Of a DNA stretch of 14,671 nt, positions 1 to 8,620 are shown one piece after another. The translations under genes were made by a program, and so were the position numbers. The stretch's first letter is position 1. Every line of letters starts with the position of its first letter. This DNA comes from Candidatus Delongbacteria bacterium (GTDB lineage Bacteria; Delongbacteria; UBA4055): positions 1 through 14,671 of the forward strand of contig JAQICF010000091.1 in assembly GCA_027858795.1 (NCBI GenBank), given 5' to 3'. Below the pieces are notes generated by a model. It was not told the DNA's origin, did no database searches, and saw only the letters and a list, made by a program, of their open reading frames with translations.

Positions 1-890
1 CCCATAATAATAGTCATCATCCAAGTCAGAAAATTGATCTTAGGTATATTACCTCCAACAACTATAGCATAATAAACCATCCTGCAAAATAGAGGTACAG
101 ATAAACCTATTAGTCCTAAACCAAAAGAGTAAAATAGTATCAATGGATGGAAATCTCTAATAACATATTTCTCTTTCATTCTATGTAAAAACAATTTAAA
201 TAGTAACCACGAAAGAGTGAAGAGCACTTTTCTCACTTTGATACCTGATCTTTCACCAACATCATATACAGGATTGATAAGAACATCTCTAACTTTGAAA
301 TTATAGATATTAAGTTTTACTAACAGGTCATTCGGTTGCCCATATCTTTTATACATCTTATCCCAGTCAATTGTATCAAGAGCTTTTTTATTTATAGCAG
401 TATATCCTGACTGAGAATCTGCAACATGCCAATAACCAGAGGCGATCTTTGTTAATAATGATAATCCAGAATTTCCAAAATATCGTACTTTGGGTATTTT
501 ACTAAATGCTTCGCCTGTAAAAAGTCTGTTGCCTTTAGAATAATCAACTTCTCCAGTGACTACGGGATCTAAAATATTCGGAAGATCATTAGGGTCCATT
601 TGTGCATCACCGGCAAAAACCACTGCAACATCAATATTGTTGTCTCTTGACCACTTATAACCTGAAGCAATTGCTCCACCAACACCCTGATTTTTTTTAT
701 GTTCGATCAGGACGATCCTCTTGTCTTTAGATAAATATCCTTTTATCACTTCGATAGTTTTATCATCACTAACATCATCAATAATCACAATTTTATCAAC
801 CAAATCAGGCATTGTCTCAATAACTGTTCCAATCTGAGTTTCTTCATTATGGCAAGGAACTACTACTGAAATCACTTTTTCTTTGTACAT
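1..890 (-). CDS. Glycosyltransferase family 2, dolichol-phosphate-mannose-synthase-like, C-terminus cut by window edge
   Basis: An open frame runs from ATG at 890-888 to the window edge, giving 296 residues without a stop. The N-terminal half shows the GT-A fold signature of family 2 glycosyltransferases: VVVPCHNEE at about 9-17, the nucleotide-binding pair D38-D39, GVGGA at 69-73, and the metal-binding GDAQMDP at 94-100 (D95 and D99). QSGYTA at 160-165 is typical of the polyprenyl-phosphate glycosyltransferase branch. After about residue 248 the chain becomes hydrophobic (roughly 249-268, then again from 287), so a membrane-anchored enzyme is expected. By family it would move a sugar from a nucleotide donor to a lipid carrier on the inner face of the membrane; the donor and acceptor are not readable here. 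AGGA lies about ten bases before the start. It follows alaS by 29 bases and is probably the last visible gene of the minus-strand operon. Confidence 0.85.
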   Translation of the reverse strand, partial: MYKEKVISVVVPCHNEETQIGTVIETMPDLVDKIVIIDDVSDDKTIEVIKGYLSKDKRIVLIEHKKNQGVGGAIASGYKWSRDNNIDVAVVFAGDAQMDPNDLPNILDPVVTGEVDYSKGNRLFTGEAFSKIPKVRYFGNSGLSLLTKIASGYWHVADSQSGYTAINKKALDTIDWDKMYKRYGQPNDLLVKLNIYNFKVRDVLINPVYDVGERSGIKVRKVLFTLSWLLFKLFLHRMKEKYVIRDFHPLILFYSFGLGLIGLSVPLFCRMVYYAIVVGGNIPKINFLTWMMTIIM

Positions 891-919
891 ATGGTTTATT
901 TCCTAAAAACTTAAAGTTA

Positions 920-3523
920 TTATATGAGCTCTTTTACAGATTCTATTGCTTCTTTTAGCTTTGAAACATCTTTTCCACCTGCAGTAGCAAGATGAGGAGC
1001 ACCACCGCCACCACCACCGATTATTTTAGCTACTTGCCCAATAATCTGACCGGCTTTAATTGTATTCTTTAGATCGTCTGTAACAGCACAAACCAATGCA
1101 GCCTTCCCACCAATGTCAGCTCCAAGTAGAATTATTGTCATTGACATACTTGAACGAATATTCTCAGCCAAAGTTTTCAAAACACGATTGTCATTAACTT
1201 TTACAAGAGATGAAATCACATTTATACCACCGATCGATATTTTCTTTCCGATTAGTTCGCTAACTTGAGATAAAGCTACCTGCTCGTTAAGATCATTGAT
1301 AGATCGTTCCAGTTCTTTTTTATCTTCTGAAAGTTTGTCAATTCTTTCAAGTATCTGATGTTCTTTTACAGATAAAGAATCTTTAAGTGATTCAACTATG
1401 CTTTTATGATCGAGAGATTTTTTAACAGCAGATTTTCCAGTTACAGCTTCTATTCTACGGATCCCTGCTGCAATACTTGATTCTGTTAATATCTTAAAAT
1501 AGCCGATATCTCCAGTTCTCTCAGCATGAGTTCCACCACAAAGTTCAGCTGATGCATCTCCCATTTTTATAACTCTCACCATATTACCATATTTTTCACC
1601 GAATAAAGCAGTAATATTCTGTTTTTTTGCATCATCTATTGGAACAATATCTGTGGTAATCAAGTAATTATCCTGGATGTAACCATTTACAATGATCTCG
1701 ACCTCAGAAAGTTCTTTTTCTGAAAGTTTATCATAATGTGAGTAGTCAAACCGGAATCCCTTATCATCTACATAAGAACCTGATTGTGCAATATGATCTC
1801 CCAGAACTTGTTTTATAGCAGATTGTAATAAATGTGCAGCACTATGGTTAGTTCGGCAATTATTTCTAAATAATGGATCAACAATCATCTTGATTTTAGT
1901 ATCTTTATCTATGGAAACAGAAGGATCGAACTTTGTTTTGATCACAAAATATTCTCCTTCTTTATGAACATCAATGACATGCAATTTAACATCATTAAGT
2001 TCGATATAACCTTTGTCGGCTACTTGCCCACCAGATTCTGCATAAAGACAGGATTTGTCAGGAATGATCTTTAAATATTTTTCATCATGTGTATATTTTA
2101 CTGTTTTTGAGCTGCAGCTTAGATCTGAGTATCCAATAAATTCTGTTTTAATATCATCATTTAGAACGACCCATTCTGTTTCATCAGTCTTCTTAAATTT
2201 TTGTTTAGATCGAGATTGATCTTTTTGTTTATTCATAGCCTCAGTAAAACCATTACTATCGATTGTGAAACCTATTTCATCGGCCATCTGTTCTGTTAGA
2301 TCTGCAGGAAAACCGAAAGTATCATAAAGTTTAAAGACAACTTCTCCGTCAATAATATTATTACCTTTTTCTTTAATCTCAATGACAATATTATTGAAAA
2401 GTTCGATCCCTTTAGTAAGTGTTTTTAAGAAAGCAGCTTCTTCAGCTTTAATAATATTTTGGGCATGTTTCAAATGTGTTCTAATTTCAGGGAATTCATC
2501 TCCCATAACTTCGGCTACTTTTTCTGCAATTTTATATAAGTAAGGTTCATTTAAACCAATTTTTGTACCAAATCTGGAAGCTCTTCTTAAAATTCTTCTC
2601 ATGACATAACCTCGACCTTCGTTTGAAGGCATCCCACCATCAGAAATAGAGAATAGTAAAGCTCTTGCATGGTCTGCGATCACTCTGTGAGGTGTTCCTT
2701 TTTCATCAGGAGAATATTTTACAGATGATAGTTTTTCTATCTCAGAGATTATTTCTTTAAAAATGTCAATATGGTAGTTTGAGTCCTGTCCTTGAAGAAG
2801 TTGGCAAATCCTTTCAAATCCCATACCTGTATCAACGTGTTTTTCAGGAAGCTCTTCCAAAGTACCATCACTTTTCCTGTTATACTGAATGAAAACAAGA
2901 TTCCATATTTCGATAATTCTATCACATTCTCCATTAACAGCGCAAACATGACCCGGTACATCTTTCATATTGCAATATTTCTCGCCAAGATCATAATGTA
3001 TCTCGCTGGATGGACCACAAGGCCCGGTATCTCCCATAGACCAAAAATTATCTTTATCACCATGTCTAGTTATTCTGGACTTATCTATATCTGTAACGGT
3101 TTCCCAAAGATTAAAAGCCTCATCATCAGTAGTGTAAACCGTAGCATGTAGCCTACTTTTAGGAAGATTCCAAACATCTGTTAGTAATTCCCAAGCCCAT
3201 TCTATAGCTTCTTTTTTATAATAATCTCCGAATGACCAGTTCCCAAGCATCTCAAAGAAGGAATGATGATAAGAATCCTTACCTACTTCATCAAGATCAT
3301 TATGCTTTCCACCAGCTCTTATACATTTTTGGCTGTTGGTTGCTCTAGTGTAATTCCTTTTACCATTGCCAAGAAAAATGTCTTTAAATTGATTCATTCC
3401 TGCATTTGTAAATAACAAAGATGGGTCATCATGCGGTACAACCGGTGCAGAGTGTAATTGTGTGTGACCCTTGCTTATAAAAAAATCAATAAATTCTTGT
3501 CTTATTTGTTTAGCTGTCTTCAT
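920..3523 (-). CDS. alaS: Alanine--tRNA ligase (AlaRS)
   Basis: This cytoplasmic enzyme attaches alanine to tRNA-Ala and edits mischarged Ser/Gly-tRNA-Ala. The 867 residues match the family's usual length (about 875). The order is a class II catalytic core from the N-terminus (RQEFIDFFISKGH near 8-20, with LLFTNAGMNQFKDIFLG after it), then the editing domain with zinc ligands H560 and H564 (HSAAH) and C662 and H666 (CGGTH), then a coiled-coil-rich stretch near 705-760, and a C-Ala domain ending in a glycine-rich GGGGGG-AP segment. These His/Cys positions agree closely with the E. coli numbering as I recall it. No break or missing motif is seen. The start is the ATG at 3523-3521; its upstream Shine-Dalgarno match is weak. 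It lies 57 bases after the 515-residue gene and 29 bases before the glycosyltransferase, so it is probably read as part of the operon, perhaps with its own promoter at 3545-3573. Confidence 0.98.
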   Translation of the reverse strand: MKTAKQIRQEFIDFFISKGHTQLHSAPVVPHDDPSLLFTNAGMNQFKDIFLGNGKRNYTRATNSQKCIRAGGKHNDLDEVGKDSYHHSFFEMLGNWSFGDYYKKEAIEWAWELLTDVWNLPKSRLHATVYTTDDEAFNLWETVTDIDKSRITRHGDKDNFWSMGDTGPCGPSSEIHYDLGEKYCNMKDVPGHVCAVNGECDRIIEIWNLVFIQYNRKSDGTLEELPEKHVDTGMGFERICQLLQGQDSNYHIDIFKEIISEIEKLSSVKYSPDEKGTPHRVIADHARALLFSISDGGMPSNEGRGYVMRRILRRASRFGTKIGLNEPYLYKIAEKVAEVMGDEFPEIRTHLKHAQNIIKAEEAAFLKTLTKGIELFNNIVIEIKEKGNNIIDGEVVFKLYDTFGFPADLTEQMADEIGFTIDSNGFTEAMNKQKDQSRSKQKFKKTDETEWVVLNDDIKTEFIGYSDLSCSSKTVKYTHDEKYLKIIPDKSCLYAESGGQVADKGYIELNDVKLHVIDVHKEGEYFVIKTKFDPSVSIDKDTKIKMIVDPLFRNNCRTNHSAAHLLQSAIKQVLGDHIAQSGSYVDDKGFRFDYSHYDKLSEKELSEVEIIVNGYIQDNYLITTDIVPIDDAKKQNITALFGEKYGNMVRVIKMGDASAELCGGTHAERTGDIGYFKILTESSIAAGIRRIEAVTGKSAVKKSLDHKSIVESLKDSLSVKEHQILERIDKLSEDKKELERSINDLNEQVALSQVSELIGKKISIGGINVISSLVKVNDNRVLKTLAENIRSSMSMTIILLGADIGGKAALVCAVTDDLKNTIKAGQIIGQVAKIIGGGGGGAPHLATAGGKDVSKLKEAIESVKELI

Positions 3524-3544
3524 GTTTTTAATAATCCACTTTTA

Positions 3545-3573
3545 ATTATAAATCTATAACTTGAAACTTGAGT
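3545..3573 (-). promoter_or_regulatory. Weak candidate promoter for alaS
   Basis: On the minus strand a perfect TATAAT (3550-3545) lies 21 bases before the alaS start codon. The hexamer 17 bases upstream (ACTCAA, 3573-3568) is a poor -35 match. In this AT-rich spacer a TATAAT can arise by chance, so this is only a candidate internal promoter of the operon. Confidence 0.22.
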
Positions 3574-3580
3574 GTTAACG

Positions 3581-5128
3581 CTACAAATTGATTACTTTTA
3601 CTTTAAGAGTTTTACCACCTCTTCTCATTTCGTTTACTATGTACCAGAAATCATCAAAATCGATTACTTCCCTTTCTGTGTTGAGTACTCTTCTAACGAT
3701 CACATCGTGATTCAATCCTATCTGAGATAAAGAATTAGACAAACTAAGTCCCCAGTCTTTTGAAAAGATAGCTCTATCGTGTAAAGGAGTTTGATCTCTA
3801 TTCTGAAACTTAATCAATTTGACTGAAATATCTGCCATTCTTATTTTTCTTATATCTTTAAGTTTTTCCTTGAATAATTTCAATTTATCCACATAACTCT
3901 TTTGTGAAATCGCAAAAGTTATTATTTTGATTTCAATATCATTTGGGATACCATTAAGCAATTCTAGTTCACTGGGGAAAAAATATGGATCAATTATTTT
4001 CAAGTAATTCAAGGATAAATCTTCAATAATATGCAATAGTGTGTTTTTACCACGGTTAGGTCTTTTTCGATCAATCGTAAAGGAATTTGGTAACTTATCG
4101 TTCAGAATTTTATATCTAAAATAGAAATCCATTATACTATCAATTATTCTATCAGGATCAACTTTTGTTAGATCAATTTGTCTTAATAAAGTTACATTGT
4201 CTTTTATAATTTCACGGTATATCTCTTTTTCGATTGACAGTCTTGATGAATATGCATCAACCTTCTCATAATAATCTTTCAATAATTGTTGTTTTGTGTT
4301 TTCAACTTTTTCTTCTATCTTATCATCGATCAATTTTTGAATTCCAGGTATTTTTAAAAGTTTTTCAACCTTATCTGTTTCATTCCCGGATTTTATAGTT
4401 TCTTCATCGATAGTAAAATTTGTAAGAACTTCGGATCTTTGGATCTCTTGATCTTCATAACCTAGTAAGTTTAAATGTTTTTCAATAGTATCTTGATGTG
4501 AGGGATATATATTGATTAGAAACTTCTTTTTTTTCTCAATATATTTCATATAAAGATCATCAATGCCCTCCGATTCAGCTTCAGCTTCAATGTGGATAAG
4601 TTTCATGAACTCGATCAGAAAATTTATATCATAGATCTTCTCATTTAGCATTCGATGATAGTAAACATAGGCTTCATTTGAAGTATCTTGATTTTTTAAT
4701 AACTGTGTGGATTTTCGAATCAATTTATCTTTGATTTTTATGCTTAATCTATATACGAAATCAGGTTTAACATTTTTTGTAATATAATCTTCCCACGCAA
4801 TACTGAACTTACATTTATCTTTTTTTCTATCAAGTTCTCTATTTATAAAATTTATCGTAAATCCAGTATTCTTAGAAAGATGCAAATTTTCATAGTTAAA
4901 TTTTAAAAAATACTCTTTTTCTAACATAGATTTAGAACCATAAAAAATCAACTCATCATCTTCTTGAATTAATATTCCTGTTTTAGGTAGTAAAGTATTG
5001 CTTTCGTAATAGATCACAGTATTCATCAATTCACCATAAATAATACGGCTTGATTTCAACAAAACCTCAATTTTATCTTCGGTATTAGTTACAACTGAAT
5101 ACCTTTGTATTTCCGTATTTTTTGACAC
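3581..5128 (-). CDS. Unrecognised 515-residue protein with a PLD-fold-like (HDR-type) C-terminal domain
   Basis: I do not recognise the full-length family. The start is GTG (5128-5126), well supported by GGAG five bases upstream; an ATG two bases further upstream is out of frame. The first ~110 residues look beta-rich, 120-260 are mostly charged and helical, and about 265-330 is a Lys/Glu-rich helical stretch that could form a coiled coil. The C-terminus has two signatures seen in phospholipase-D-fold domains of the MIT_C type: IIDPYFF around D380, followed by a beta strand, and LHDRAIF at 449-455 (H450, D451, R452), then WGLSLSNSLSQIG at 459-471. The catalytic HxK lysine of true phospholipases D is absent, so a binding role for membrane, nucleic acid or protein is more likely than hydrolysis. 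There is no signal peptide or membrane segment, so it is probably cytoplasmic. It sits between ricT and alaS, 44 and 57 bases away, in a housekeeping operon. The domain call is inference from short motifs. Confidence 0.8.
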   Translation of the reverse strand: MSKNTEIQRYSVVTNTEDKIEVLLKSSRIIYGELMNTVIYYESNTLLPKTGILIQEDDELIFYGSKSMLEKEYFLKFNYENLHLSKNTGFTINFINRELDRKKDKCKFSIAWEDYITKNVKPDFVYRLSIKIKDKLIRKSTQLLKNQDTSNEAYVYYHRMLNEKIYDINFLIEFMKLIHIEAEAESEGIDDLYMKYIEKKKKFLINIYPSHQDTIEKHLNLLGYEDQEIQRSEVLTNFTIDEETIKSGNETDKVEKLLKIPGIQKLIDDKIEEKVENTKQQLLKDYYEKVDAYSSRLSIEKEIYREIIKDNVTLLRQIDLTKVDPDRIIDSIMDFYFRYKILNDKLPNSFTIDRKRPNRGKNTLLHIIEDLSLNYLKIIDPYFFPSELELLNGIPNDIEIKIITFAISQKSYVDKLKLFKEKLKDIRKIRMADISVKLIKFQNRDQTPLHDRAIFSKDWGLSLSNSLSQIGLNHDVIVRRVLNTEREVIDFDDFWYIVNEMRRGGKTLKVKVINL

Positions 5129-5133
5129 ATTAT

Positions 5134-5137
5134 CTCC
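5134..5137 (-). promoter_or_regulatory. Ribosome binding site deciding a GTG start
   Basis: GGAG on the minus strand lies five bases before the GTG start of the 515-residue gene. An overlapping ATG (5130-5128) is in another frame, so the site and the reading frame together settle GTG as the start. Confidence 0.7.
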
Positions 5138-5172
5138 AATAAAATGTTATCAATTTAATCAATATAAATAAT

Positions 5173-6231
5173 TTAGGTTTTACTCTGATCTGTATCTTTG
5201 TCAGGTTTAATTTGATTTTTCGAAGCTTGTTTGTCATTATTATTTGAAGTTTTGTTTTTACCTTGAGGGCAATCTTTACAATCATGGGTTGAATTATTTG
5301 AGTGAGAAGATTGAGTGTTATTATTGTTTGCCAACTTAAATTCTTTATTCAGTTTTTTTAGGAATATTTCTTTTGGAATTATTTCAGATTCTCCGGAGCG
5401 ATAATCGATAGACACAGTACTGTTAAATACATCAATGAAAGAAATGGTTGCTTTACCTTGTTTTGTCTTAATTTCTGTACCAACTTCAGGTAATCCCTTT
5501 TTTTCATCAATATAGAAATCATGTTCATATTTTAGACAGCAAATGAGTTTTCCGCATGGACCAGAGAATTTCTCAGGTTTTACAAAAAGATTTTGTTCTC
5601 TCGCCATAGAAACATTAATCGATACAAAATTAGTAAGGAACTTAGAACAACACAACTCTCTTCCGCAAATTCCAATTCCACCTATTTTCTGAGCCTCATC
5701 TCTTACTCCAATCTGCCGTAGTTCTATTCTGGTCTTATATTCACTTGCAAATGTTTTAACTAATTCTCTAAAGTCAACTCTTCCATCAGCAGTGAAAAAG
5801 AATACCAGTTTTTTACGGTCAAATTTATACTCAATGTCAATAAATTTCATTTCAAGACCATGTAGCTTTGCTTGCTTTCTAGCATGTATTAATATTTTAT
5901 CTTCTATCGTTCTATTTTCATTAAGCCTTCTAACATCAATTTGATTACTTTTTCTTATGATGTTCCCTTCAATATCGATGTTCTCTCGTTTAAGTTGTTT
6001 ACTAACGATCCCACTCACAACACCCATATCCTCACCATTTTCAAAATCAACAATGATAAATTCTCCAACCTTTAAAGGAATTGCTTTCGGATTTAAAAAG
6101 TATGATTTTCTTAGTCCTTTAAAGTTGGTTTCAATTAAAAATTCTTTTCTTTCAGTTGTATCCAGTTCTGCAATATCGCTTGTTGGAGATAATATGTCCT
6201 GGTTAATATCTAAATCTGATTTGTTTTCCAT
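5173..6231 (-). CDS. ricT: RicT/YaaT-like PSP1-domain iron-sulfur protein
   Basis: The conserved core carries the paired cysteine motifs of the RicT (YaaT) family: CGRELCC at C189, C194 and C195, and SGPCGKLICCLKYE at C226, C231 and C232. In Bacillus subtilis RicT works with RicA and RicF in a complex that holds 4Fe-4S clusters and affects RNase Y-dependent mRNA processing and development; whether that role holds here is unknown. The protein has 352 residues against about 275 in B. subtilis. The extra length is an N-terminal ~30 residues and an Asn/Ser/Lys/Gln-rich tail after ~300 that contains another cysteine pair, C318 and C321 (HDCKDCPQG). The start overlaps the end of holB by 22 bases, suggesting translational coupling, and holB-ricT adjacency is a known gene order. 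No ricA or ricF partner is visible in the window. Confidence 0.9.
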   Translation of the reverse strand: MENKSDLDINQDILSPTSDIAELDTTERKEFLIETNFKGLRKSYFLNPKAIPLKVGEFIIVDFENGEDMGVVSGIVSKQLKRENIDIEGNIIRKSNQIDVRRLNENRTIEDKILIHARKQAKLHGLEMKFIDIEYKFDRKKLVFFFTADGRVDFRELVKTFASEYKTRIELRQIGVRDEAQKIGGIGICGRELCCSKFLTNFVSINVSMAREQNLFVKPEKFSGPCGKLICCLKYEHDFYIDEKKGLPEVGTEIKTKQGKATISFIDVFNSTVSIDYRSGESEIIPKEIFLKKLNKEFKLANNNNTQSSHSNNSTHDCKDCPQGKNKTSNNNDKQASKNQIKPDKDTDQSKT

Positions 6232-7292
6232 TTCTTAAATTCTTCCCTGTAGTTAAAATAAAGGTTTATCATTAATAATTTCGGATTAATGTTTCTTTTG
6301 TACATATAGCCAAATCTCTGGAAGTGAGCTATAATATTTTCAATATGATTTATTGATCTCTTTTTTTCATCTTTGAAAGTATTGATAATGATTTTTTCAA
6401 CAGCACCATTTATTATAAATTCGATATCGTCATCTGAGAGCAATTTAAATCCTTCAATAAAAGTATCGATCAATCTTAAAGATTCTGGAGGTGTAGTATT
6501 TAAAAACAGTCTTACCATTTCTTTTTGAAGATCGATCAACTGACTTCCCTGATCTGTGATAAGCATATTTAATTTGTCGATAGATCCTAAAGATCTTGAA
6601 GCTGTCTCCTGAAGTGTTTCATTGTCAATATCAGAAATATATTTTCTGCAATATTCTAAAATATCTATCTCTTTCAGTAACGGGAAAGCTGTATTCTGAC
6701 ATCTGGAGATAATTGTGTCTAACAAAAAAGCGGGGTTTTCAGATATCAAGAAAAAATACATATTTGCAGGTGGTTCTTCCAATATCTTCAGTAGAGCATT
6801 TTGAGCTTCTTTATTCATTTTTTCAGGAGCTGAAATAATAATAAATTTCTTATACTTTGACAGAGAATTGAATTGAGAGAAATATTTTATCTCATTGATC
6901 TGATCTAAAGTAATAAATCTACCCAGTTTGAAAGTAAACTTATAATATCCGTTCTTTGCTCCCTTTTCTTTAAGACCATCTGCGACAGCTTTGTTCTTTT
7001 CCCTGATAGCTTTATCACCATCACTTTTCTTTAAGATCTTAGGAAAAATATACATTAGGTCATCTGATCTGAACTCACCGAATTCTTTACATGAAGAACA
7101 AACTCCACAAGCACCTTTTTGAGAATCATCTAAACAATTGGTTATCTTAATAATTTCCAGAGCAACTGCTTCCTTACCTACTCCTGCCGGTCCTGTAAAA
7201 AGATAAGCATGGTGAAGTTTATTATTCAAAATGGCTGAAGAAAAGTTTTCAGTTATTATTTTTTGCCCAAATATGTCTTTAAAGATGTTCAT
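6210..7292 (-). CDS. holB: DNA polymerase III delta prime subunit (clamp loader)
   Basis: This is an AAA+ clamp-loader subunit that helps load the sliding clamp at the replication fork. It shows an intact Walker A (GPAGVGK, K40), the four zinc-binding cysteines of the DnaX/HolB group (C53, C62, C65, C68), the ALLKILEEPP segment and the SRC motif (TIISRCQ) that places the arginine finger. The Walker B region (FIIISAPEKM) has no DExx, as expected for a delta prime subunit rather than the ATPase DnaX. At 360 residues it fits delta prime (about 330-370), whereas DnaX is usually longer with a C-terminal extension, which is missing here. It is the first gene of the minus-strand operon and its 3' end overlaps ricT. 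The start ATG at 7292-7290 has only a weak ribosome binding site. Confidence 0.92.
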   Translation of the reverse strand: MNIFKDIFGQKIITENFSSAILNNKLHHAYLFTGPAGVGKEAVALEIIKITNCLDDSQKGACGVCSSCKEFGEFRSDDLMYIFPKILKKSDGDKAIREKNKAVADGLKEKGAKNGYYKFTFKLGRFITLDQINEIKYFSQFNSLSKYKKFIIISAPEKMNKEAQNALLKILEEPPANMYFFLISENPAFLLDTIISRCQNTAFPLLKEIDILEYCRKYISDIDNETLQETASRSLGSIDKLNMLITDQGSQLIDLQKEMVRLFLNTTPPESLRLIDTFIEGFKLLSDDDIEFIINGAVEKIIINTFKDEKKRSINHIENIIAHFQRFGYMYKRNINPKLLMINLYFNYREEFKKWKTNQI

Positions 7293-7338
7293 TAGCTTTT
7301 ATACTTGCACTTTGTTAATATAGTTTTATAAAACATAG

Positions 7339-7367
7339 AATATAGTCTATTAATAAATAATAGTAAA
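7339..7367 (-). promoter_or_regulatory. Candidate sigma-70-type promoter for the holB operon
   Basis: On the minus strand, TTTACT (7367-7362), a 17-base spacer and TATATT (7344-7339) lie 46 bases before the holB start in the divergent spacer. The same TATATT -10 with a 17-base spacer recurs before mnmE. The region is very AT-rich, so chance is a real alternative. Confidence 0.38.
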
Positions 7368-7396
7368 GCTAAAAGATAACATAAAAGTTTAAGTAA

Positions 7397-7426
7397 TTGT
7401 TTGGATTATCAACATTAAATTATTAT
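7397..7426 (+). promoter_or_regulatory. Weak candidate promoter for the aminotransferase gene
   Basis: TTGTTT (7397-7402), an 18-base spacer and TATTAT (7421-7426) lie 30 bases before the aminotransferase ATG. An alternative reading in the style of Bacteroidetes promoters is TTTG at 7400-7403 and TATTTTG at 7424-7430. Both are weak. Confidence 0.28.
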
Positions 7427-7456
7427 TTTGCTAAAAAATAATTGAGAGAATAACTT

Positions 7457-8569
7457 ATGGAAAAAATATCCTATATAAGTCTGATGAGTAACAAAGTTAA
7501 AAAACACGGTGGCATAAATCTAGCACAGGGCATTCCTGGATTTTCGCCTCCAAAAGAATTATTAGGGATACTCAGAGATATTACAACCGAGAATATTCAT
7601 CAATATGCACCAGGTAATGGAAATCATAAGCTTGTGAATTTATTAAAAAATAAGTATAAGGGTTTTATCGAAGATAATATTATGGTTACAAATGGTGCCA
7701 CAGAGGCTATATCTCTGATTTTTACATATCTGAATGGAATTATGGATAAAAATAAAACTACTTTAGGATTTGATCCGGTCTATGAAAGCTATAGCAGACT
7801 TCCGGGAATATTTGACAGAGAGTTCAAAGTCTTTCCACTATTAGAAAACGGAAGAATAGATTTTAATATCTTCGAAAAGTTTGTTCAGAAAGAGAATGTC
7901 GGTATAATATTTTTCAATTCTCCGGGAAATCCTTTAGGAACGATCTGGTCAGAGGAAGAAATTTTAAAATTGAAAGAAATTGCTGAGAAGTATGGTATTT
8001 ATGTTATTGCTGATTCGGTTTACAGTGAGCTTTATTTTTCAGAACCCCCATTCATGCCTGTTTTTCATAGTGAATATTTTTTTTATGTAAACAGTTTTTC
8101 AAAATTATTATCGATCACAGGATGGAGAGTTGGTTACTATATTTGCTCAGAAGAGCATATGAGTAAGATAAGATTGATCCATGATTATACAGGATTATGT
8201 GCTCCGTCTATTCTTCAGGAAGCTATTGCAATTTATCTTGAAAGATCAGACTTCGGGAAAGAATATGTTGCTGAACTAAGAAAAAATATTAAAAAGTCGT
8301 TTTTATTACTGCATGATATATTGATAGATTGTGGTTTTACTTTTCCACATATCGATGGAGGGTATTTCATCTGGGCAAAGTTACCTGAGAAGTACGATGA
8401 TGGATTGAAATTCTCTATGGATCTATATGATAAGAAGAAAGTTGCAACGGTTCCTGGAATTCATTTCTCCGATAATGGATCAAAATATGTTAGATTCAAT
8501 ATTGCACGACCTGAGGAAGAGATTATTGAAGCAGGGAAGCGGATAAAACAATTTACAATGGACAATTAA
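7457..8569 (+). CDS. Class I/II PLP-dependent aminotransferase
   Basis: A fold-type I aminotransferase of the aspartate/methionine/kynurenine aminotransferase group: 370 residues, cytoplasmic, moving an amino group from an amino acid to a 2-oxo acid. Visible landmarks are INLAQGIPGF near 20-29, NPLG with N158, D186 and Y189 in DSVYSE (cofactor contacts), the Schiff-base lysine K216 in SFSKLLSITGWRVGY, and R346 in VRFNIARP, which should bind the substrate carboxylate. The substrate cannot be told from sequence. GAGAG precedes the start by about nine bases. Oddity: the last residues (QFTMDN) and the stop codon are encoded by a five-unit heptamer repeat (8548-8582), so the original C-terminus may have been slightly different. 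It is divergent from holB and 132 bases upstream of the glycyl radical activase, with a repeat-filled gap, so a shared role with that pair is only possible. Confidence 0.9.
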   Translation: MEKISYISLMSNKVKKHGGINLAQGIPGFSPPKELLGILRDITTENIHQYAPGNGNHKLVNLLKNKYKGFIEDNIMVTNGATEAISLIFTYLNGIMDKNKTTLGFDPVYESYSRLPGIFDREFKVFPLLENGRIDFNIFEKFVQKENVGIIFFNSPGNPLGTIWSEEEILKLKEIAEKYGIYVIADSVYSELYFSEPPFMPVFHSEYFFYVNSFSKLLSITGWRVGYYICSEEHMSKIRLIHDYTGLCAPSILQEAIAIYLERSDFGKEYVAELRKNIKKSFLLLHDILIDCGFTFPHIDGGYFIWAKLPEKYDDGLKFSMDLYDKKKVATVPGIHFSDNGSKYVRFNIARPEEEIIEAGKRIKQFTMDN

Positions 8570-8582
8570 CAATTGACAATGT
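8548..8582 (+). repeat. Five tandem heptamers, ACAATTN/ACAATGN type, across the aminotransferase stop
   Basis: The units are acaattt, acaatgg, acaatta, acaattg and acaatgt, back to back. The stop codon TAA (8567-8569) spans the third and fourth units, so the array overlaps the coding end. Its last unit runs into the GTAGGGG hairpin. Confidence 0.85.
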
Positions 8583-8608
8583 AGGGGTCGATTCCCATTC
8601 GACCCCTC
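8580..8608 (+). repeat. GTAGGG hairpin, copy 1
   Basis: TGTAGGGG leads into a perfect 9-base-pair stem, AGGGGTCGA (8583-8591) with TCGACCCCT (8599-8607), around the loop TTCCCAT. The same loop occurs in copy 4 with a changed but still paired stem. No T-run follows, so it is not a typical terminator. Confidence 0.85.
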
Positions 8609-8620
8609 TTGTAAAAAAAT

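Noticed and set aside
2749..3151. Open frames of 70 and 119 codons on either strand inside the alaS region
   Set aside because: They overlap the conserved AlaRS core in other frames, lack convincing ribosome binding sites and resemble no family; they are shadows.
3581..5128. Anti-phage defence role for the 515-residue protein
   Set aside because: PLD-like domains occur in defence genes, but the neighbours are replication and translation genes and no nuclease, helicase or toxin partner is visible.
7293..7456. Riboswitch or small RNA in the divergent spacer
   Set aside because: The 164 bases are very AT-rich with no strong stem or known riboswitch core; only promoter-like hexamers stand out.
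8573..8601. Promoter for the activase using the perfect TTGACA at 8573-8578
   Set aside because: No acceptable -10 lies 15-19 bases downstream; that position is occupied by the GC-rich hairpin stem.
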